DNA of 64,000 nt, from positions 1 to 64,000 of the forward strand of contig NZ_JACSDI010000001.1 of the NCBI RefSeq assembly GCF_022410515.1. The letters are read 5' to 3'. A program made the position numbers and the translations under genes. This DNA is from Shewanella cutis. GTDB taxonomy: Bacteria; Pseudomonadota; Gammaproteobacteria; Enterobacterales; Shewanellaceae. A model generated the notes under the pieces. The model saw only the letters and a program-made list of their open reading frames with translations, was not told the origin of the DNA and did no database searches. Of this stretch, positions 58,289 to 64,000 are shown piece after piece (within the stretch, counting starts at the first letter, position 1; every line of letters starts with the position of its first letter).

Positions 58289-59347
58289 TTAATCCTTGGC
58301 AAAGTGTTGGCGTAACCCCTCAAGCATTTGCTTGCGCTCGGTTAGCTGTTGTCTATCGCTATATTGGATCAGTTGCTCGAGATATTGCTGAGACGGGGTG
58401 ACTTTACGCCCAAAACGTTCTGACAATACTCCATACTGGTCGATAACTTGTTGTTTACTGAAAGTGTCAGAATAAATATCAATGGCAAAGTCTTTGAACA
58501 GATGACGGATCCCGTCGTACAAGCCAATGTGACTCACGCTCTGATGCGTCTCCTCGGGATAATACTTGGCCATAAAACCCAGTCCTTTGGGGGCAAGCTT
58601 TGTTAGCTTATCGGCGAATGCCAAATTTAAATCCTTATGGTAAGAAGACACACCAAATCCCGGTGACAAGGGATTATTCGCTATCGCCATAAAGAGTTGT
58701 TTCTGCTTAAAATCCCCTTTTACAACTCGCTCTTCCAATAACGTCAGATAATGGGGACTATCGAACCACAGGCTAGTATCGAGGGCGAGATAGGCTGAAA
58801 AAAGCGACCTGTCAGTACGTAGGGCTTCCATGGCCACTAAACCGCCAAAGGAGTGACCAACTAACACATTGATACCATTTGTGCGCAACTGACTCTCAAT
58901 GCTAGGCGCTAATTCCTGCTCAATAAAGTCTAAAAAACGCCCCGCGCCACCCGTATGCTGATATTGAAGATTGCCTTTTTTGCCGCTCGGTAACACCAGA
59001 GTATGGGTCGGCGTGTAATCCCGCATCCGATTAGTATTATGGATCCCAACGATAATCACCTTGGGAATTTGTGGCATGGTGCCGTGGCTTAAAAACTCTA
59101 GCAAGCTAGCCATATGGTCAAATTGCTCTTCACCATCAAGGAGATAAACAACTGGATACGCCTCATGCGATTGTGCATATCCCTCAGGAAGCGCAATCAC
59201 ATACTCCCGGGTCTCCTTGAGCAGCCTAGACTCCAATCGTTTGCTTTGATATTCCACTGCCGTGAGTGAAGTCGATGTCATACTTGCCAAAAATAAAATA
59301 AATAAGGATAAAAAGTGCTGCACTGGATATGGCTTCCTATTAGACAA
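58289..59347 (-). CDS. exported alpha/beta-hydrolase esterase (Esterase D/Fes-like)
   Basis: The 352-residue product begins with a hydrophobic signal (about 12-30), so it is probably exported. The esterase fold shows YPVVYLLDGEEQF, the nucleophile in LVGHSFGGLVAME and His in YPEETHQSVSHIGLYDG. Length and motifs are like the YieL/Fes/IroE superfamily. It lies in the region before the siderophore genes, but putrebactin is a hydroxamate lacking the triester these enzymes usually cut, so a siderophore link is only positional. Confidence 0.8.
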   Translation of the reverse strand: MSNRKPYPVQHFLSLFILFLASMTSTSLTAVEYQSKRLESRLLKETREYVIALPEGYAQSHEAYPVVYLLDGEEQFDHMASLLEFLSHGTMPQIPKVIIVGIHNTNRMRDYTPTHTLVLPSGKKGNLQYQHTGGAGRFLDFIEQELAPSIESQLRTNGINVLVGHSFGGLVAMEALRTDRSLFSAYLALDTSLWFDSPHYLTLLEERVVKGDFKQKQLFMAIANNPLSPGFGVSSYHKDLNLAFADKLTKLAPKGLGFMAKYYPEETHQSVSHIGLYDGIRHLFKDFAIDIYSDTFSKQQVIDQYGVLSERFGRKVTPSQQYLEQLIQYSDRQQLTERKQMLEGLRQHFAKD

Positions 59348-59835
59348 ATATTGAGTTCTTAATAACGGCGCATGTTGTGCACAGATGATGTTAAATCAGT
59401 ATGTTACTGTTAGGATTGCGAGTCGCATCTCCACTTCATTCTGCTCAGGGATTTTCACTATATGGTTTTTATGCGCTCTCAAATGACAATTAATGTCATT
59501 TACCAAATATCGGATTTTGATGTTTTGCCGCCCAGTGTGAACAGTCGATTTACAAAATTTACCCATGTGCTTGTGCCACAAAGAAGTATGCATTGACGTT
59601 TGGAGATTGGATGTTGTTCGCTCAGGCAAACTCGAGCACAACATTAACAATGAAGACAACTCACCTTTCTGCTTGAGCCCACAATACAGCATAAAACCAT
59701 TGCAACTTGAAACCTTGAGCTTAGTAAAACTGCCAAAGCGGTAGCTTATAATCATGAGCAAGTGTCATATTTAAGCTTGGCAGTGTTACTCTAACACTGG
59801 AAATATTACGTTTTGTTATGGAAAATGGACTTTTT
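59348..59835. other. intergenic region, no supported gene
   Basis: About 490 bases. A minus-strand frame at 59396-59761 encodes 121 residues, but the sequence is not protein-like and no SD is obvious. I see no strong hairpin. Possibly a decayed gene. Confidence 0.5.
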
Positions 59836-60261
59836 ATGCAGTATAGAATCTATATTCTCGACGTCAGCCCTTGGGGCTGTGGTTTTCAAGGTGAAGTCGC
59901 CGCACAATGTGACAATGGCGCACCTGTTTGGTTTTACTATCAGGGTAATGATCAACAAGCTAAGCAACGTTTCCCCATTAATCAATGGGTAACGGTTGAA
60001 CTGTTTGGCCGTTTAGCCAAGGCAAATTTGCAAACTGACATTATTGAACATCGCCAAAGTCTGCAATTTCCCAAACATAATTGTCACTTTGAAGCATCAG
60101 GACAAATTGTAGAAATCACCCAAACACCCGATGATACGGTTTACTTACTGCGCTCAAGTTTTACCTTGCCCTTTGATAATGAGCTAGGTACTTCACCGAT
60201 TTCTCGCGGTCATTGGGTGAACGTTACCGGGGAGTTATGGGCAACCAATTGGCAAGCATAG
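59836..60261 (+). CDS. hypothetical protein, 141 aa
   Basis: Soluble, mixed alpha/beta protein; MQYRIYILDVSPWGCGFQGE at the start and HWVNVTGELWATNWQ at the end. Start at 59836 chosen; an ATG at 59818 lacks a clear SD. Seems Shewanella-specific to me. No function assigned. Confidence 0.65.
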   Translation: MQYRIYILDVSPWGCGFQGEVAAQCDNGAPVWFYYQGNDQQAKQRFPINQWVTVELFGRLAKANLQTDIIEHRQSLQFPKHNCHFEASGQIVEITQTPDDTVYLLRSSFTLPFDNELGTSPISRGHWVNVTGELWATNWQA

Positions 60262-60443
60262 GCTATAAAACCATTCGAACTCCTTAATAGCCCAACGCAA
60301 AACGACCAGTATCAGCATAGCTTTTACCATGTTTTGCCCCTAAAATGGCGAACGGATTGCGCTTTGGTTTACATGAATATATGTAAATCTTAAGTACTAA
60401 TCTGCAAGCTCTTTCGCCGAAATCACACCCTGTTGAGGTTCCC

Positions 60444-60728
60444 ATGTCCAGCTCACACTCTGTACCAACGAATAAAAGCCGCACTATTTTTGGTACACCA
60501 AAGTTACCCGCAAAATACGCCACAGTTGTGATGCCATTTTTTCTTTCTATTTTAATGAGTTGTATCGTTTCTGGGATCAGTACTTTTAACGGTGTCGGCG
60601 CATCAGCACAATTTGTTGAGCTCTGGTTGAGCGCATGGTTTATCTCTTGGGTGGTGGCATTCCCCACTCTGTTGATGGTATTACCCCTAGTGCGTAAACT
60701 GACCGCGGCTTTTGTACAATTACCTTAA
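60444..60728 (+). CDS. DUF2798 membrane protein, 94 aa
   Basis: Two membrane helices (about 28-48 and 60-85) with the family features KYATVVMPFFLSILMSCIVSGIST and WLSAWFISWVVAFPTLLMVLPLVRKL. Function of DUF2798 is unknown. It is followed by a terminator and then the long pub upstream region. Confidence 0.82.
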   Translation: MSSSHSVPTNKSRTIFGTPKLPAKYATVVMPFFLSILMSCIVSGISTFNGVGASAQFVELWLSAWFISWVVAFPTLLMVLPLVRKLTAAFVQLP

Positions 60729-60761
60729 ACTCAAACAATCTTCCCTTCTTTTGACTCTACA

Positions 60762-60786
60762 AAAAGCCATTTTTAAGATGGCTTTT
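60762..60786 (+). terminator. terminator after DUF2798 gene
   Basis: 9-bp stem AAAAGCCAT/ATGGCTTTT with a 7-nt loop ending in TTTT. Nearly symmetric, so it may also act on the other strand. Confidence 0.75.
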
Positions 60787-61216
60787 GCGTTTGCTGAGCC
60801 ACTCTTTTATCGCTGACTCGCAGTGTTCTTTGGCAGAGCAATTCAGATTTACAGTCGATTTACACTCGGCAGTTATTCACACTTTCGTTGTTCACACCAA
60901 AGCAATCAAAAGCGATTAAGGCAAAGAAATCACCAACCGCATGATAACTTAACAGCATGTTTTAAATAGATAATATTTATAACAATACTTTTAGACACCT
61001 ATTAAACCTTCCTTCTTCCCAATTTATCAACTCACCGAAAACCGTATTTCAGTTCCTTATTTACCAGTCAAAAGTACGACTCATCCGACAACCCACAAAT
61101 GAGAATGATTTGCATTTGTAATTTTTAAGATGCTAATTTATTCGTCGTTGTAGTGAACCTGTAACAGCAAATAAGACGGAAAAATCTCTATTTAGCAACA
61201 CAATGGAATGACTTAC
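60787..61216. other. intergenic region upstream of pub operon
   Basis: About 430 bases, AT-rich, no coding frame. The only clear signal is the Fur-box-like sequence at 61097-61117. The siderophore promoter should lie around it. Confidence 0.6.
61097..61117 (+). promoter_or_regulatory. Fur-box-like operator
   Basis: AAATGAGAATGATTTGCATTT resembles the 19-bp Fur consensus (GATAATGATAATCATTATC), the best match being AATGAGAATGATTTGCATT. It lies about 190 bases upstream of pubA and would repress siderophore synthesis when iron is plentiful. Confidence 0.75.
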
Positions 61217-61294
61217 ATGGCATCTGTAGAGCGATCCACTCATCTGCAAGCCAAACAGTCAATGGTGGCTGCAACCGTTTTAGCAGGAATTTAA
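61217..61294 (+). CDS. possible upstream peptide, 25 aa
   Basis: Frame MASVERSTHLQAKQSMVAATVLAGI ends in TAA at 61292-61294, whose last bases are part of the TTAAGGAGG Shine-Dalgarno of pubA. This is the geometry of translational coupling. The start has only a weak SD. Uncertain. Confidence 0.3.
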   Translation: MASVERSTHLQAKQSMVAATVLAGI

Positions 61295-61304
61295 GGAGGC
61301 GTAA

Positions 61305-62801
61305 GTGACTACCCCAAAAAAGGAAACTGATCGTACGATTTACGATCTACTCGGCATTGGCATAGGCCCATTTAATCTAGGACTGGCGGCACTGTGTGAA
61401 CCTATTAATGACTTAAGCTGTTTGTTTTTAGATGCAAAAACCGAGTTTGATTGGCACCCCGGAATGCTGATCAACTCCTCTCGATTACAAACACCTTTTA
61501 TGTCCGATTTGGTCACTATGGCCGATCCGACAAGTCGTTTTAGTTATCTTAACTTTGCCAAACAAACAGGCAGACTCTATTCCTTTTATATCCGTGAAAA
61601 CTTTTTTCTCCCAAGGCATGAATATAATCAATATTGTCAATGGGTTAGTAAGCAGCTCAGCAATCTTAACTTTGGTGTTAAAGTCACTCAGGTGAATTAC
61701 AACGCCGGCGAAGAGATTTACGCTGTCACCGCTATTGATAGACGCAGTGGTAAATCCCTGACCTATCTATGCCGCAAATTGGTATTAGGAACAGGCACAA
61801 CGCCCTATCTACCCGATAATTGCCCAATTCAAGACCCTCGGGTTATGCATAGCGCCAGTTATATGCAGCAAAAAACCTACCTACAAAGCCAAAGTGCCAT
61901 CACAGTGATCGGTAGTGGTCAAAGTGCAGCGGAAATCTTTTACGACCTTCTACAAGATATTGATATTTATGATTATCAACTAAATTGGATGACCCGTTCG
62001 CCACGCTTTTATCCACTGGAATACACTAAACTCACCCTAGAGATGACCTCGCCGGATTATGTGGATTATTTCCACGAATTGTCGTCGGAAAAACGCCATC
62101 GCTTAATCGCGGAGCAAAAGTCCCTCTACAAGGGGATCAATGCCGAATTAATCAACGATATTTATGATCTTCTGTACCAAAAGCGCCTAATCAGTAACAT
62201 CCAATGCCAACTACTGACCAATGTCGCTCTGACCGCAATCGACACCTCGGGCGACAAACTCAAGCTGCAATTTAAGCACCTTGAGCAGGAATATGCCCTC
62301 GAGCAACAGACGGGCGCCGTCGTCTTAGGCACTGGCTATCAATACCGTTTACCTGATTTTATTCAAGGAATTAAATCACAAATCGAATTTGATGATCACG
62401 GCCAACTCGCCATTCAGCGTGACTATGGTATCGATGTCAGAGGCGATATTTTTATTCAAAATGCAGGGCTGCATACCCACGGCATTAGCTCGCCGGATCT
62501 CGGAATGGGCTGCTATCGCAACGCGACGATTCTGCAAGCGGTTTTGGGTTACGCGCCCTATCCGATTGAAACACGAATCGCCTTCCAAACCTTCGCCCCC
62601 TGCAATATCGCCGACGCGAAAAGGCAACCGCTTGAGAGCAACACTCACTCAGAGATTGCGCCTTCTAAGACTCGTCAGGAGTTAAATCCATCAGCAAAGT
62701 CCGTGCAACAACCCAGTATTAAGCCACAAACAGCACTACGGATAACTCCCACTGGCGGCAATGTATCGGCCTTAATGGCCCCAAATAAGGAGGCTCAATA
62801 A
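61305..62801 (+). CDS. pubA: putrescine N-monooxygenase, putrebactin biosynthesis
   Basis: The 498-residue product is a SidA/IucD-type flavoprotein: DLLGIGIGPFNLGLAAL (FAD), FDWHPGMLINSSRLQTPFMSDLVTM, SAITVIGSGQSAAEIFYDLL (NADPH) and VVLGTGYQY. It hydroxylates a diamine at N, the first step of putrebactin-type hydroxamates. GTG start at 61305 with AAGGAGG. The C-terminal 60 residues are low-complexity. Substrate by homology with Shewanella pubA. Confidence 0.92.
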   Translation: MTTPKKETDRTIYDLLGIGIGPFNLGLAALCEPINDLSCLFLDAKTEFDWHPGMLINSSRLQTPFMSDLVTMADPTSRFSYLNFAKQTGRLYSFYIRENFFLPRHEYNQYCQWVSKQLSNLNFGVKVTQVNYNAGEEIYAVTAIDRRSGKSLTYLCRKLVLGTGTTPYLPDNCPIQDPRVMHSASYMQQKTYLQSQSAITVIGSGQSAAEIFYDLLQDIDIYDYQLNWMTRSPRFYPLEYTKLTLEMTSPDYVDYFHELSSEKRHRLIAEQKSLYKGINAELINDIYDLLYQKRLISNIQCQLLTNVALTAIDTSGDKLKLQFKHLEQEYALEQQTGAVVLGTGYQYRLPDFIQGIKSQIEFDDHGQLAIQRDYGIDVRGDIFIQNAGLHTHGISSPDLGMGCYRNATILQAVLGYAPYPIETRIAFQTFAPCNIADAKRQPLESNTHSEIAPSKTRQELNPSAKSVQQPSIKPQTALRITPTGGNVSALMAPNKEAQ

Positions 62802-63439
62802 TGGCTAGCCAATGGAGCAGACATTGTGCAGATTCACTCTCAAAACACATTGTAATCAATGAGTTTGTATTTAAACCCCTAAACCTTGAGCAAGATATTC
62901 CTATGCTGCAGTCATGGCTTAACCAAGACTATGCCAAGTTTTGGGGCATGCAGGGGATGACGCAAGCAACTATTACAGCCGCTATGGCGCCCTCGGAACA
63001 CAAAGTAGTGCTGATTGGGGAATGGCAGGCAAAGCCATTGTTTATGGTAGAACTCTACGATCCAGCCCATGACGAAATTGGTCAGCACTATCAGGTTAAG
63101 CCGCTCGATTGCGGTATGCATTTAATCCTTGCGCCGATTGAAGGCAAACCCGTTCATGGCTTATCCCGCAAAGTGATGGCGGCTATCGCCCAACTTGTTC
63201 TTGAAACACTCGCGTTTACGCGACTGGTAGTTGAGCCGGATCAGCAAAATCACAAAATTCACCGCTTAAATTGCCAGATTGGGATCCGTTATCAAAAAGC
63301 CATCCAACTCAGTACCAAAGCTGCGTTTTTAGGTTTTTGCAGTGCCCAAAGCCGCCAGACGGCAACTCAAGCCCCCCAATTGCCGAGTAAAAATCGCCCT
63401 GTCACCCAGTCACTTTCAACCTTATCACTTTGTAGGTGA
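62801..63439 (+). CDS. pubB: N-hydroxyputrescine acyltransferase (IucB-like GNAT)
   Basis: The 212-residue product has the IucB/acetyltransferase pattern: [31 protein letters not shown], and the GNAT C-terminal [24 protein letters not shown] [18 protein letters not shown]. It adds succinyl to hydroxyputrescine. Overlaps pubA by one base. The last 40 residues are low complexity. Confidence 0.9.
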   Translation: MASQWSRHCADSLSKHIVINEFVFKPLNLEQDIPMLQSWLNQDYAKFWGMQGMTQATITAAMAPSEHKVVLIGEWQAKPLFMVELYDPAHDEIGQHYQVKPLDCGMHLILAPIEGKPVHGLSRKVMAAIAQLVLETLAFTRLVVEPDQQNHKIHRLNCQIGIRYQKAIQLSTKAAFLGFCSAQSRQTATQAPQLPSKNRPVTQSLSTLSLCR

Positions 63440-63443
63440 ACCG

Positions 63444-64000
63444 ATGAACTTAGCCACTAACGCCTTATTACTCAAACCATTCGCCCACACCAAGTTGCCG
63501 AATATTGAGGATTTACCCTCTTACCCCCATGTGCCTGCCCATTTAACGCCCCAGCATTGGCAGGCGGCTAACCGCCATTTGGTGAAGAAAATCCTCTGCG
63601 AATTTACCCATGAGAAGATCATCACCCCACAGATTTACGCCCAAGGCGCAAAGATAAACCACTATGAGCTCTGGTTAAATGACAGCACGTATTACTTTAG
63701 CGCGCGCCATTATCAGCTCGACCACCTTGAAATCGCCGCGGATTCTATTCGAGTCACCAGTGCGGGCACTGAAAGACCACTCGATGCCATGAGGCTAATT
63801 ATCAACTTAAAAAATGTGCTTGGTATGAGTGAAACCCTGTTGCCCACTTACCTTGAAGAAATCACCAGCACCCTCTACAGCAAGGCCTACAAGTTGTCCC
63901 ATCAGGCTATCCCTGCCGCCAAACTTGCTATTGCGGATTATCAGACGTTAGAGGCGGGCATGACTGAAGGACATCCGGTGTTTATTGCCAACAATGGCCG
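63444..64000 (+). CDS. pubC: putrebactin synthetase (IucA/IucC family), 5' part
   Basis: ATG at 63444, four bases after pubB; 185 residues visible. It reads [17 protein letters not shown]...[16 protein letters not shown] and [27 protein letters not shown], matching the start of NIS synthetases up to the GHPxxxxxKxRxG region just at the edge. It would join and cyclise the hydroxamate units. Confidence 0.92.
   Translation, partial: MNLATNALLLKPFAHTKLPNIEDLPSYPHVPAHLTPQHWQAANRHLVKKILCEFTHEKIITPQIYAQGAKINHYELWLNDSTYYFSARHYQLDHLEIAADSIRVTSAGTERPLDAMRLIINLKNVLGMSETLLPTYLEEITSTLYSKAYKLSHQAIPAAKLAIADYQTLEAGMTEGHPVFIANNG

Noticed and set aside
59396..59761. 121-aa minus-strand reading frame
   Set aside because: The product looks unlike a protein, with irregular composition and no domain. 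The region reads as intergenic or decayed.
60284..60667. 127-aa minus-strand reading frame over the DUF2798 gene
   Set aside because: It overlaps the convincing plus-strand DUF2798 gene and has no features of its own.

Overview
The window is a Gammaproteobacterial chromosome, almost certainly Shewanella. The host genes at the right end (scpA-scpB, a Sua5/YciO protein, the PHP phosphatase rnm, an attenuated trpEGDCFBA operon with fused trpCF, and the hydroxamate siderophore genes pubA-pubB-pubC) have the order I remember from Shewanella oneidensis and its relatives. The left three quarters (1 to about 47.7 kb) is a lambda-type siphophage prophage beside scpB. From memory this is where the LambdaSo prophage of S. 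oneidensis MR-1 sits. That identity is inferred from layout and was not checked against a database.

Prophage layout. The prophage is a mirrored lambda map and runs off the left edge. Its late region lies on the minus strand. Read right to left it holds lysis genes (endolysin, Rz with nested Rz1, holin; 20.2-18.6 kb), an HNH nuclease, HK97-type packaging and head genes (TerS, TerL, a 56-residue membrane protein, portal, S49 protease, HK97-fold capsid; 17.9-12.0 kb), connector and neck genes, tail tube, a G/GT chaperone with a CCCAAAA -1 frameshift site, tape measure, gpM, a tail fibre with a DUF4376 protein, gpL, gpK and a second fibre-like gene cut by the window edge. The early leftward operon (31.7-20.7 kb) runs cro, CII, O with origin iterons inside it, P, a RuvC-like resolvase, Q and a second tyrosine recombinase. 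It then reaches a cluster with an Aca2-like regulator downstream of two unknown small genes, each behind a near-identical promoter/operator block. That cluster is a candidate anti-CRISPR locus.

Immunity region. The LexA-like repressor CI is at 31.8 kb. Three 20-bp operator-like sites lie between cI and cro, and two more with the same half-site lie at 36.3 kb, like lambda OR and OL. Between them, in the position of lambda rexAB, are an Imm-like membrane/zinc-ribbon protein, a DnaQ exonuclease-BRCT fusion, a HipA-like kinase and a DUF3037 protein. This is a good candidate for a superinfection-exclusion or defence island. A tail-assembly gene I is stranded beside the second operator pair, about 34 kb from the other tail genes.

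Rightward early operon (36.3-46.3 kb, plus strand). It starts at a repressor-overlapped promoter, then a consensus boxA and about 700 nt of strongly structured, apparently non-coding leader. About 24 short, translationally coupled genes follow. They include a two-domain sliding-clamp-like protein, a DUF5420 protein that seems to start at ATT, an MT-A70 methylase, an MmcB-like nuclease-fold protein and a probable excisionase. The integrase (minus strand) closes the element next to scpB.

No tRNA, rRNA, CRISPR array or insertion sequence was recognised.
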